A DNA stretch of 64,000 nt, taken from the NCBI GenBank assembly GCA_003254885.1, contig QANT01008315.1:1-64000 (forward strand), given 5' to 3'. Position 1 is the stretch's first letter, and each line of letters opens with the position of its first letter. A model generated the notes under the pieces. That model was given only the letters and a program-made list of their open reading frames with translations. It made no database searches and was not told the DNA's origin. The stretch is from Purshia tridentata (taxonomy: Eukaryota; Streptophyta; Magnoliopsida; Rosales; Rosaceae). Of this stretch, positions 38,306 to 51,889 are shown piece after piece. The position numbers and the translations under genes are program-made.

Positions 38306-39438
38306 TGAGTGACTGAGTTTTATTTGTATCCTTAGAACCAAGGATTGTTATTAAATTGATTTGTGCTTCCAACTTCTAATTATATTCTAAATAAACAAAA
38401 AAATTAGATAAAAGTTTTCCACTCCCACATGATATTTTCAGGTAATATCGTGTTATATAAGAGCAATTTTGTTTGTCCCCTTTCAATGTGTTAATTAATT
38501 GTATATTTATTAAATTACAAACTTCCAAGATAAACAGGGTTAACCTACCTACAAGGCTACAACTAAGAAATGCTCAAAATACCCTCACACCCAGTTTCAA
38601 ATTAAAAAATCAAATTGGAACAGGAAGACCTAGGATGTAGAAGATCATAACATGAGTTATTCGGCCGATTTTGAATCCTATATATCCACTCATGTGATAC
38701 CTCATTTTCGTTATATGATATATATAAGAATTATACGAGAACTTTTTATTAAAACATTATTTTATTTTATTTTTGTCAAAAATGTTTTTTAATTTCTTAA
38801 TTTCTTTATAACAGTAACATCACTAATAAAAATTTGGCAAAAGTTCAATCGTAATATATGCCATTACAACGGGTTCTATTAATAATAAAATATATCATTA
38901 AGTACTTAAACTATTAACTATATTGAAAAAATGTAATTCCGTCCATTGATCCATTTAAGAGATAATTAAATACGAATATGGCTTTTGCTTATGAGGATTA
39001 CTTAGGATCAATCCTGGAATTACATACAAGATTTAAGTTGATAATTTAAGATTTCAACGACTTTATATGTATTTGGGTATTTGCAAACGGGTAGTAAATT
39101 AATAGACTAATAAGTAATATCTTTTAGCGAATTAATTGACGGAAGCACATTTTTTCAATATAATTAATAAATCGGGTACTTAATTGGAATATTTTGTTAT
39201 TCGTGGATTTATTGAAATGACATATACAGTTAAGGCCTTGAGGGTCTAAATTAAATTTTTCTCTAAAAATTTCATTGAAAATGGGTAATATAGTTAGGCC
39301 TTTAGATGTGGTCCCCACATACACGTGGCAGCCAACTCTAACTCCCGCTCTAAACTCTCTCATTTCCCGGTCCCTCAGTCTCAGTCCCTCATAACAACCA
39401 ACTCTCCCTCCCTCCCTCCCTCCCTCCCTCCCTCTGCC
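38306..39438. other. Intergenic region before the adenylate kinase-like gene
   Basis: Starts with the 3'UTR of argininosuccinate synthase. Then strongly AT-rich DNA without a supported gene. The last bases (about 39402-39434) are a CCCT/TCCC tetranucleotide microsatellite in the presumed 5'UTR of the next gene. Confidence 0.55.
39402..39434. repeat. CCCT tetranucleotide microsatellite in a 5'UTR
   Basis: About eight CCCT units immediately upstream of the start codon at 39439. Such a run is prone to assembly errors, which fits the N and duplicated segment just downstream. Confidence 0.85.
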
Positions 39439-39516
39439 ATGATCGTACTACGTCGTTTAACTTCCACAGCCGCCNCTGCGATGATCGTACTACGTCGTTT
39501 AACTTCCACAGCCGCC
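39439..39516. repeat. 36-base duplication across an N, probable assembly artefact
   Basis: Bases 39439-39474 are repeated without change at 39481-39516, separated by NCTGCG. The pattern (identical ends of two contigs joined with one N) is what an unmerged overlap leaves behind. It duplicates the start codon and the first 12 codons of the adenylate kinase-like gene in frame. Confidence 0.75.
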
Positions 39517-41657
39517 GTAGCCTCCGCGCCGCCTCTGTACAGGCTTCTGCGGCTCAGTCTGAGCCGATTCTCCTCCGCCGCGGCGGCTCAGCCGCATCTC
39601 GATTACGACTACTACTACTACAACCACCGAGCCGAGCATGCGCCGCGCCGCGATCAACTCGCCTCAGCTTCAATGGCGGACACGGACGGCTCGGTCCCTG
39701 TGAGAGAAGTGCAGTGGGCGTTCATAGGCAGCCCCATCGCCAAGAAGCATGTGTACGCCAAGAGGCTCTCGAAGCTTCTAGAAGTGCCTCACATTTCCAT
39801 GGCCAGCCTCGTCCGTCAAGACCTTAACCCTCGCTCTTCGCTTTACAAGCAGGTCCCGATTCTTTCTTTGTCTTCTTTCTCCATTTGTGCTCTCTCTATG
39901 GTTTCTGTATTTTGATGTTTTGCTTGGGCGAAGAATTAGGATCATTTGCTTTTGGAATTTTCATGAATTCCATTAGGTTCTGAAGGTGGTACATTGAACA
40001 CTTACTCTGCTTTAATTTTTGTTTGATTTTTCCTTTGGTGTATTAGATTGCAAATGCTGTGAATTGTGGGGAACTTGTTCCGGAGGATATAATATTTGGG
40101 TTGTTATCAAAGAGATTGGAAGATGGGTATTCTAGAGGAGAGAGTGGATTTATACTAGATGGAATTCCTCGTTCACGAATCCAAGCTGTAAGTGTTGCGT
40201 TTCTGAAAATTGATTTGCTATGAATGACATTTTGTGGAATTTTCAATTGTCGGTAGCATATTGCTAATTTTTTAGTTAAATTTAAATCTGTTGTTGTAAG
40301 TGGTATTATATTAAAATTTGGTTATTAATAATGATAGTTTCTTTGTTGATTATTATATGCTGCATGCTTGTCATGTGTATAAGAGAATAATGAAGAATTT
40401 TGATCCATTTTTCTGCAACTATGAAATACGCCAGATGAGCAACTTCTGTCTAATTTATTTATAATTTTTCTCTGTGGAAGGATCCGCTTGAAAAGTTCAA
40501 CAAGATAAATGGCCTTTTCTAAAAATTAAAAGGGCGAAATTCAAAACCTAACTATCTTACAGGGACAAAAAGTATGGTTGCATGTTGACATATTTTTTAG
40601 ACAAGGTGATGTTTGAACTTTGGACCTCATAATTATGTCATTTGAGACCAACTAAGCTGTATTCTTTTATCTCAGGAAATTCTTTCCCAACTTGTTGAGA
40701 TTGATCTAGTTGTGAACTTCACATGCACAGAACACTGCTTGGTGAAACACGACAGAGGTAGTATCTATTTCATTGCTTTGAATGTCATGATTTAAGCAGA
40801 CACTACCTTGATTCAAACTTTAAAATCCTCCACTCCTTATGTAGAAAGTGTCTGGAGGGAAAAACTCAGAGTCTTTGCTGAGCAGGTAGTCCTCAAGTCT
40901 CAATTCTCCTTGGCTTCTAATTTTAAATGTGTCCTTTCATTGTATCGTTTCATTTTTCTTATTTGATTTTGCCTCTGCTTAATAGGACTATAAAGGACCA
41001 CCACTTTTCATTGATGAGAAACATTTTGATAGTATTATCTCCTCTAGCTGTGTGAGTGTGAACTGGGTCTGGGTCTAGCAAAGGCAGCACTCAGACCATT
41101 TTTAAAGATTTGTTCCTTCTTTTAATGGTTTCCTTTAGTCAACCCCTTGGGAAAGCATATTTAGTGATGCAAAGTTTCTTGTTGTTCAATCCCTTACCCT
41201 TAATTCTTTAATTCTACAAGTGCCTCGTTGCCATCCATTAAGACTAAGTTGTTGTTAGGAATAGGCTGTTCTGATGCATTTATTGATGAATTGTTATATC
41301 TCTTATGCATGATGCACTATTTCCAGGGGTTGTTCATTGGACCAAAAAAGTGACAGAAAATATAATAAATGGAGGTTGAGCTAGTAAACGGTCTTATGAG
41401 CTTTGATGTTATTCTGCTGAAAATTTGTTATATGGTATAGTGCTAGCATCAGTGCCATGTCAAATTGTCTATTCTTATTATAAAAGCAGAAACTGGGATG
41501 AGTTTTGTGACCATTTTCTGTTTGCTATACCCAGAGTAAGCCACTAGAAGATTACTACAAGAAACAGCAAAAGCTTCTTGACTTTCAGGTCAGTAGTGCA
41601 CCTGGGGAAACTTGGAAAGGGCTATTGGCTACGCTACATCTACACTCTTCACTGTAG
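39439..41657 (+). CDS. Adenylate kinase-like protein, probably mitochondrial (adenylate kinase 7-like)
   Basis: Resembles Arabidopsis At3g01820, annotated as probable adenylate kinase 7, mitochondrial. Exons 39439-39852, 40047-40187, 40676-40757, 40845-40885 and 41535-41657 yield 266 codons as assembled. The N-terminus (MIVLRRLTSTAA, Arg/Ser/Ala-rich) looks like an organelle targeting peptide. The core contains VQWAFIGSPIAKKH, VPHISMASLVRQ, LLSKRLEDGY, GFILDGIPRS and IDLVVNFTC, laid out like adenylate kinase. The P-loop, normally GxPGxGKGT, reads GSPIAKKH, so the nucleotide loop is degenerate and catalysis is doubtful; the Arabidopsis relative is similarly odd. A 36-base segment with the start codon is repeated at 39481 across a single N, adding 14 codons that are probably not real (252 residues without them). 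A GTG-initiated upstream extension is not credible. Confidence 0.85.
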
Positions 41658-42479
41658 ACTTTGTGCTCCAAGTTTGACTACATTGTATATAAGAACAGTT
41701 GGAATTGCAGAGTAGGGTGGAGCCTTCTGTCTCAGCATAATTTTGTAACAGACTAGTCATATAGCAAGCAATCTTATAACAACTTCTTTGATATTAGGAT
41801 GAGTATATGATAAGAGGATAATTGAAAACACATTGATATGCCCCTTAATGGATTGAGAGATTATGTTTTTTGCAATTTTCGCAAGGTGCATGAAAGGCCA
41901 AAACTCTCATTTTGTACATGATGAACTATTTCCAATTTTCAGAAATTTTATTTTCCTTCATTTTAGTGTACATAAATTGAGCTTTAGATAATTGATTATT
42001 ATTCAGATAACAAAGGGTAGGGGGTAGCAATATCAGGGTTTTTTTTTTTTTTTTTCAGTGTTATGTTTGATTCTTTGAGACTGAGGCTCATTCAATGAAG
42101 TTGAGTTTTCAGGATCATGTCATCATGAGGTACTATGACATGCACGATTTTGTAAAGCACTTTTGGTTATGAAATACATTCTGCCTATAATTTACAATTA
42201 TTTGACTTTCAAAAAGACAATTACAAAATAATAGAGTATAAATGGCCTCAGCCCATTTTAAAGAAAGTTAGAATAAGTAATGCCCCGGCCCAGGCCCAGG
42301 CCTATTTTCTTCTCTCAAGCCCTTTTTTTTTTCCTAAAATCTTCTTTTATTCGAAGTAACTACTTGTTCTGACCCCTCCATACTCTAAAACCCTAACTCG
42401 CTCCAGTTTTCTCCAAAACCCCAAATCTCTCGCTCCATAGAAATTAACCCCAGCAGAAATTGAAAGAGTTTGATTAAAA
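41658..42479. other. Adenylate kinase-like 3'UTR and MAK16 promoter
   Basis: The left half should be 3'UTR and spacer, with a poly(T) run near 42040. The right half holds the MAK16 promoter motifs annotated separately. No reading frame is supported. Confidence 0.6.
42248..42397 (+). promoter_or_regulatory. Site II motifs and telo-box upstream of MAK16
   Basis: AGCCCA at about 42249 and a GGCCCAGGCCCAGGCC block at about 42287-42302 contain several copies of the TGGGCY (site II) motif in reverse orientation. AAAACCCTAAC (telo-box) follows at about 42387-42397, some 85 bases before the start codon. Paired telo-box and site II elements are known to mark plant ribosomal-protein and ribosome-biogenesis genes bound by TCP-type factors, which fits MAK16. 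Confidence 0.6.
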
Positions 42480-44766
42480 ATGCAGCACGACGAGGTCATA
42501 TGGCAGATTATCAGGCACAAGCACTGCAGCTACATGTCCAAGTATGCCAGCTCTTCATCTCTAATCTCCTTTTTTGCCTTTAAAGTTTTTCAATTTAGCT
42601 GATTTCTTGGTTGTTTTTGAATTTTCTAATTGGGTTCCTGTTTTTGTTTTTGGTAGAATTGAAACTGGGATATTCTGTAGAAACCCATATAACGTTACTG
42701 GGATTTGTAACCGGAGCTCGTGCCCTCTGGCTAACAGTCGCTATGCCACCATTCGCGACCATGATGGTACTTTGTTTCTCATCTTGCTTATTATGTAACT
42801 GGGTCGCTTTACTCAGCTATGGAGATGCAACAAATTTTCCCACCTTCTTATCTTTTTGGAATGACTGCATTTTAAGCTGGTTTTCTTCCTTTAACAAAGT
42901 AATTTGCTTAAAAATGGTAATTATTAATGAATTTTAGCTTGTCTCTGCTACTGGAAGCTCACGTTTAGCTTCTAGTCAATATGAGTGTACTTAAAATTTT
43001 TACTTATGCTTATATCAACAAATTTATTCATACACTACCTGCAATGCTTATAATATTTGCATATGGTTATGTTGGTGTCCTGCAGGAGTGTTCTATCTTT
43101 ATATGAAAACAATAGAAAGAGCTCATATGCCAAACAAGTTGTGGGAAAGAGTTAAGTTGCCCAGGAATTATGAGAAAGCACTTGAAATCATTGACAAACA
43201 TCTGGTAATGAAAATGACCCAACTTTATCTGTTTCTGATTGTTATATGTTAGTTTTCTTAAAGTTAGAGGGTCTTGAAGTGGTTAATCAGAATGACCTTT
43301 ATGAATTGGCAGATGTACTGGCCTAAGTTCCTTGTACACAAAACAAAGCAACGGCTGACTAAAATGACTCAGATGCGGATACGCATGAGGAAGCTTGCTT
43401 TGAAAACAAGGTTGACATCATCAAATTTGCTAATGCTTTTTGTCCGTGCCATGAATGTCCACACCTCTAATAATAATTATTTATTTTTTAAGAAGTTGCC
43501 ATGGCTTCAGTAGTTTATTTCATTTGTAATGTTTATATTTACAAAGGTATATTGAACCATTGGATCATGGAATTTATTTGTGTTGTTTAACAGGGAGAAA
43601 ATAATGACAACACCAAGGAAAGAGAAGAAAAGAGAAGCTAGAAGAGAGGAAAAGGCTGAAAAGGCCGCAGTGTTGGATAAGGTTATAACTTATGCTGTTG
43701 CCACACACTATTAATGAATTGAACCTATATGATATGTCTGCTAGCTCTCATGAAGATTTCCTATCCTTTTGCAGAGCATTGAAAAAGAACTATTAGAACG
43801 CCTTAAGAAAGGAGTGTATGGTGATGCATATAGGGATATATATAACTACCCTTTTGATAAATACCAAAAAGTTCTTGAAGGGGAAGAAAAGCAGTTGGAT
43901 ACTGAAATAGAAGAAGAAGATGAGGAGGTATTCTTGTAAATCCCATCATTGCATTCTTTGGATGAGCTAATATCTCAATTGATAGTATAATTTGATAATC
44001 TAACTCTTAATAGTAAGCGATAGTAAGCTTACGTGAATTATGTACTTTGATAATCTAACTCTTGTGCTTGGAACAAGCAGGAACATGAGATTGAATATGT
44101 TGAAGGTTATGATGAACTTGAAGAGGAAGATGATATTGAAGATTTTGGCAGTCTCGCAATGGATGATTCTTATGCAGATGATGATAATGGTAGAGCTAAA
44201 TTCTAGTATCTTAACAGAATATTAGATGGATGCATACGTAGTCCATAATAAATTTGCATAACCCTAGTGTTCATGCTTTATGTGCTAGTCAATTGTGATT
44301 TAAAAAAAGAAAAAGAAAAAAAAAGAGTGCTGTATAAATTATGGGAAAAGGTTTGGGTGTATATCAGATGTACTCAATGCAGAATCTTAATGTTGCAGTT
44401 GGAATAGATGAAGAGGAAGAAGCAGTTACTCGCAAGAAAGGGAGAAAGGAATCTGCCTTTGCTTCTAGAAAGTTCGAGAAAGATGAATCTGGTTCCAAGT
44501 CAAAGAAGCCTAGGGTACTTGTTGAGGTAATGGCTGGTTACATCTTATATTCTTCCAGTTGAACTACCTTGTCAGTTATGTCCTAATTAAGTTTTAATAC
44601 AAATAGTAGCTTTTTTAAAAAAGAAAAAGATATAACCAGAAATGTCATAACCCCTATATCTACACATATATTGTGATCTGTAAGTCTTCCCTCTAATCTA
44701 AATCTATTCCTTATTTATCAGGTTGAGCATGAGGATGCTGGGAGTAGGCAAAAGGCAGTTCACTAA
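42480..44766 (+). CDS. MAK16: MAK16 ribosome biogenesis protein
   Basis: Nucleolar factor needed for 60S pre-ribosome assembly (in yeast it acts early with Rrp1, Nsa1 and Rpf1). Nine exons (42480-42541, 42657-42766, 43086-43204, 43313-43410, 43594-43681, 43775-43927, 44081-44189, 44399-44526, 44722-44766) give 303 residues. The N-terminus [20 protein letters not shown] is nearly invariant in the family. A Cys-rich block follows ([17 protein letters not shown]), which may bind metal. Then come [20 protein letters not shown] and the basic [18 protein letters not shown]. The C-terminal third is acidic ([20 protein letters not shown]) and ends in a lysine-rich patch ([16 protein letters not shown]) that may serve nucleolar import. 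The last exon encodes only 14 residues and has a near-copy 142 bases downstream, annotated separately. Confidence 0.96.
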
Positions 44767-45000
44767 GAGCTTCTGCTCGTTTCATTTATTTAATCAGTAA
44801 AAGATATGCCGCCAATAGTTTCCTTCTTGTGAGGCTGGGCCACCTATTTTTATCACAAATCAGGTTGAGGATGGAGATACTTGGGATGGGCAAAACGCAC
44901 TCCAATAAGAGCTTCTTCTTGTTTCATTTGTTTGATGTTGAAGTGATGCTAGCAACCCTTTTTTTCTTGTGAGGTTGGCCGTTGATTTCTTCACAAAGCT
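44722..45000 (+). repeat. Tandem duplication of MAK16 terminal exon and 3'UTR
   Basis: The unit 44722-44863 (final exon, stop and first part of 3'UTR) is followed by a diverged copy from 44864 to about 45000. Shared landmarks in order: acceptor CAG plus GTTGAG, TAAGAGCTTCT, GTTTCATTT, TTTCTTGTGAGG and a C/T-rich TCACAAA end. The second copy also starts after an AG acceptor and has a 15-codon frame ending in TAA (44906-44908), with phase identical to the first. Confidence 0.85.
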
Positions 45001-46895
45001 TGCTGCTCTAGGAAGGATCTTGCTAATGGGGACTGAGTTTTGGAAGTTTTTTTTGTTGGTCTTAAGTTATGGAAGTTTTTGATAGTTGAACATTTGATTA
45101 TGGTAGAAAGGAAATTTGTTATTTTTATTTATATGAAACAAATATTACCAGCTTATTGTTGAAAATTGTGTAGTTTCTAACTTTGAGTTTTGAGAATCTC
45201 TCATCTTGTCTTCTGTCTTTTCTACCTATGTGAGGATTTAGTTCGTCTGTTTGAGTTGGTAGGACAGGGGATATGGTTAGTCGTTGGTTTTATGGGTTGT
45301 AAACCCTCTTTTGTAACAAAGAAAGACAATAATTTGTTCGATGGATTTTGGTTGTCCTTTATACAATTGATTTCAAATATTTTTTTATTTTGTTTTTATT
45401 TATTTATTTATTTTTAAATCTCAGTGAAGGGACTGCCCTTGTTGTCCCGTCCAAAATTAAAGTAATGAACGTCCTTATTGTGATCGTTTCTTCGCTACAA
45501 ATACAATGTTTCAACTATTATGAGAATTGTACTTCCATGAAAAAATTTCATGTTCTTACGTGCATCATGAGGATCAAATCCTGTGGGATAAAAAAAGAGC
45601 AGTCAAAACCTCCCACTCATTATAGTGGGAAGGATAACCAGGTCCAGCACTGTCAACCCACATTACTTGGTGGGTTGAGAACAGTTAAACCACCACACCT
45701 TTTTTTTTATTTTTTATTTAGCTTTTATTTTTTCTTCCATAAAAATTAATTACCCATGAGTAATTAACGTATATGAAAGAGAAACAAGTGACAAGAATGA
45801 CAAGAATGACCCTTCAGAAGAGTACAAAGTTGAGTTAGAAAATTACAGCATATATATTTGTATAAGGTGTCTGGTGTTGAGAGCATGCACATGGTTGGGC
45901 AGCTAGATGCTTTCTAGAGCTAGCCAACCGGCCATCAATGAAGAACGGATAAATTAGGAATTAATTAACAAATGGGATAAAGTGATAAACATTAATCACA
46001 CAAATGCATATATGGTAGTTAGCTAACTTGTCAATTAAGCGATACATATCAGCATATACATATAGAGAGAAAAAGATACAGATCATGTTAATTGGTGACC
46101 CAAAGAAGAAAGAGATGTCAATAGGTGGACTACACTACTTCTCACACGTCTTAATATATCGACGTTCTATTACAGTTTTTGTGGACCTGATTATGTCTCC
46201 AAATTGACAAAAATTTGGAGATATAATCACTCTCCCAGCCTGACCTTATACAAAAATTTAGAAACATGGAAAATGAGGTTTGATTAAAAGTTGCATTAAC
46301 AAATTATAAAATAATGATTTGGAAATAAATAAACTAAATGTATGTGCTTATGACTTAACCGAAATTAATTAAGTGGCTTATTACTAATTTATCCTAAAAA
46401 TTAATCTCTTATGAATAATTAACGTATATGAAAGAGTAGAAAAGTGACAAGAATGACCCTTCAAAAGAGTACAAAGTTTTATGAACTAATCCTTACGTTA
46501 CAAACTTCTACAATTAATCGATATTTTAATTTTTAACTATTGAGCTATTTTTGGACTAAGTTTCACCCATTTGATGGTAGCCGAGATGGTGGTGGACTGT
46601 AAATGATGTTGCAGACGATGATCGATAGGAGGGCAATTTTGCCCAAGAAAAAGTTTAGAACGCACTAAAATGCGTAATTTGATGAAGACCTAAATTCTTA
46701 TACAATGGTTGACTCGACCTATATTCTCAAATATGCTTGCAAGTCTGGTTATATAAAAGTGATACTCTCACTTACATATTGTTAGAGAAATGAGTCACAT
46801 GTCATCATGGCATACAAACAATCATTTTTCTTACAGTTACAAGGTAACAGCAGATAATTACTAATTAATTAAACATGAAAGTGTTCGACTATACG
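44909..46895. other. Repeat-rich spacer after MAK16
   Basis: MAK16's 3'UTR is followed by AT-rich DNA with short unsupported frames. A direct repeat of about 85-90 bases (45741-45831 and 46396-46478) is annotated separately. No gene seen. Confidence 0.55.
45741..46478. repeat. Pair of direct repeats about 655 bases apart
   Basis: Copy one (45741-45831) and copy two (46396-46478) share AAAAATTAAT, then TAATTAACGTATATGAAAGAG, GTGACAAGAATGA and CCCTTC.(G/A)AAGAGTACAAAGTT. Copy one has an extra internal ACAAGAATG unit. The bases between them are unique AT-rich sequence. Origin is unknown; it may be the remains of a mobile element or a local duplication. Confidence 0.75.
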
Positions 46896-46945
46896 TCCCT
46901 TAACAGGGATGGATCCAGGAATTAAAATTTGGGGGGGGGGGGGGG

Positions 46946-46951
46946 NNNNNN
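46946..46951. other. Six-base N gap after a poly(G) run
   Basis: NNNNNN follows about 15 G residues near the left end of the hAT element. The true length of the G run and gap is unknown. Confidence 0.95.
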
Positions 46952-47114
46952 TAAAAAAAATTTTGATGGTACGAAGAAATTTTATTAATAAATATAAAAT
47001 ATACACAAGGAACATAGTGAGTTGTATCTCTTAAACTGCATATTTATAAAAAAATAAACAAGAAAAAAAATATCACAATAAAAAAAAAACATACAATGCA
47101 AATACAAGATAAGT

Positions 47115-47345
47115 CTATAAAAATTGAATCCTGCGCTTCTTCACAACATAAATATTTTTAATTACTGAATCTATATCTATACTATCAGGAAGTTTTTTTT
47201 TTAATATTAAAAATCATACAATCATCAAGAAACTCTTCATCTATCTTGTTTCGAAACTGAGTTTTTATAATCTTCAAATATTAAAATTCTTGCTCCGTTG
47301 TTGTTGTAGAAACATGAAGAGTCAACCATAAGCAAATCAATCTAT
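47115..47345 (-). pseudogene. Remnant of hAT transposase C-terminus
   Basis: Translated on the - strand, the remnant gives, with a break in frame, WLTLHVSTTTTEQEF, then LKIIKTQFRNKIDEEFLDDC, and near the end SVIKNIYVVKKRRIQF before a stop. In the hAT family this region reads like LPVS.ATTER.FSAMKIIKT.LRNK and ends KKRR or KERR followed by a few residues. The match in order and spacing identifies it as the dimerisation domain. The rest of the protein is missing, and frame disruptions show long inactivity. Confidence 0.75.
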
Positions 47346-47562
47346 AAATCATAAAGAAGAATACAAACTTTATTATTTCAACAAATTTTCAACATTATAA
47401 ATAGATTATAGCTAAATTAGTATAATTGATTTAATACTATAGATAAATTATAAATAGATTAGTATAAATAACTTTTACATAGAGAGAAAGCAGTGGCGAG
47501 AGATGACTAAAGGAGACAAGAAGACCATTGATGTTAAATTTTGTTTGGACAAAGAAAATAAA

Positions 47563-47867
47563 GGCCTCGTTTGGTGTCTAGGATTGGATTGGAAAGGATA
47601 AATAATAAATTCATGTGTATTTAAGGAAAAAGATAGAGTGTTTTTCTAACTTAAAGGAAGAAGAGGGAAAGAAAATGACTTACTTACAAGGAAAATGTTA
47701 TCCTTACTAATCCCTACCATTTTGAGGGGATTGGAAAAGATAAGTTTTCTTCATAATTTATCTATCTTATTCTCATCTTCTTTCTTTAACTTAGAAATTT
47801 ATTCTTCAAATACTCATAAATTTGTCACTTATCCTTTCTAATCCAATCCTAGACATCAAACGAGCCC
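47563..47867. mobile_element. Nested MITE with long terminal inverted repeats
   Basis: The left end GGCCTCGTTTGGTGTCTAGG is mirrored by the right end, whose reverse complement is GGGCTCGTTTGATGTCTAGG, and pairing continues through GATTGGATT.GAAAGGATAA. A weaker symmetry extends further, to about 100 bases per arm, so the 305-base element can fold back on itself. No coding capacity. Flanks show only AAA on both sides, so the target duplication, and hence superfamily, is uncertain. It sits inside the hAT element and so is younger. Confidence 0.8.
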
Positions 47868-48033
47868 AAAGAGTACTAAACTAACTAGGAGACTCGTGAA
47901 AAACTTTTTTTTTTTTTTAAATTAGGTGGGCTGGCCTTCATTAATAAACGAGCCCAAAGAGTACTAAACTAACTAGGAGACTAGTGAAAAACTTTTTTTT
48001 TTTTTTAAATTAGGTAGGCTGGCCTTCATTAAT
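47858..48033. repeat. 88-base tandem duplication at the MITE/hAT junction
   Basis: Two copies of 88 bases (47858-47945 and 47946-48033) begin AAACGAGCCCAAAGAG and end GGCCTTCATTAAT. They differ at only two visible bases (GACTCG/GACTAG and GGTGGG/GGTAGG). Each copy begins with the last ten bases of the MITE, so the duplication happened after the MITE inserted. Confidence 0.9.
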
Positions 48034-48118
48034 AGGTATACTACTGCTACAGAAAAAAAAAACAGGGGTGGGCTATAGCCCTCCTAGCCCACAATGTGCA
48101 TCCGTCCCTGTCCCTTAA

Positions 48119-48452
48119 TTAGTCTTTACTGTTAAGCATATATGGGTTCAGTTGGAACAGCATGTTCAGTTCTATGTTAGTTAGGTGGCAGCTTAAAACC
48201 ATATACGTACGTATATACCAGACTCCTAATATTATGGTGATCCATAAAAAGATCTCACCTCACCAAAACAGCAGTGATTATTAGATTATAGCAAGTAACC
48301 GCTTGTCAGTTGTGCATGGCTATATAAGAAAAGCTACTGTCATTGTGCAAGATGGCTATATAAGAAAAGCTACTGCATATTTAATCTGATAATATATATT
48401 AAAAAAAAAAAGAGGGGATTACTAGAGGTTTAATTGCTTGGAGTTGGAGGTC
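48119..48452. other. Promoter region of the GH1 beta-glucosidase
   Basis: Spacer between the hAT element and the beta-glucosidase start codon. Contains the duplicated TATA region described separately. No reading frame. Confidence 0.6.
48316..48375 (+). promoter_or_regulatory. Duplicated TATA-box region of the beta-glucosidase gene
   Basis: ATGGCTATATAAGAAAAGC plus TACTG occurs at 48316-48339 and again at 48352-48375, so two identical TATA boxes (CTATATAAG) stand 36 bases apart. They lie about 130 and 95 bases before the ATG at 48453, the correct range for a plant core promoter. Either or both may set the transcription start. Confidence 0.6.

Positions 48453-51889
<3,437 letters not shown>

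Larger units (their letters stand above)
46896..48118. mobile_element. Decayed hAT (Tip100-like) DNA transposon with 8-bp target duplications
   Basis: The target duplication TCCCTTAA is perfect at 46896-46903 and 48111-48118. The element (46904-48110, 1207 bases including six Ns) begins CAGGGATGGATCCAGG and ends, read inward from the other side, CAGGGACGGATGCACA, so the terminal inverted repeats are about 11-12 bases with one mismatch. Eight-base duplications and a CAGGG-type end are hallmarks of the hAT superfamily, and CAGGGGCGGA-like ends are typical of the Tip100 group. Inside, the - strand at 47115-47345 still resembles the C-terminal dimerisation part of a hAT transposase. Most of the transposase is gone, so it is non-autonomous. 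A MITE is nested at 47563-47867. Confidence 0.88.

Noticed and set aside
39325-39438. Upstream extension of the adenylate kinase-like frame
   Set aside because: It begins with GTG, not ATG, and consists of Ser/Pro repeats from the CCCT microsatellite. It is 5'UTR.
44909-46895. Small frames after MAK16 (such as the one at 45348-45749)
   Set aside because: AT-rich 3'UTR and spacer sequence with no coding signature.
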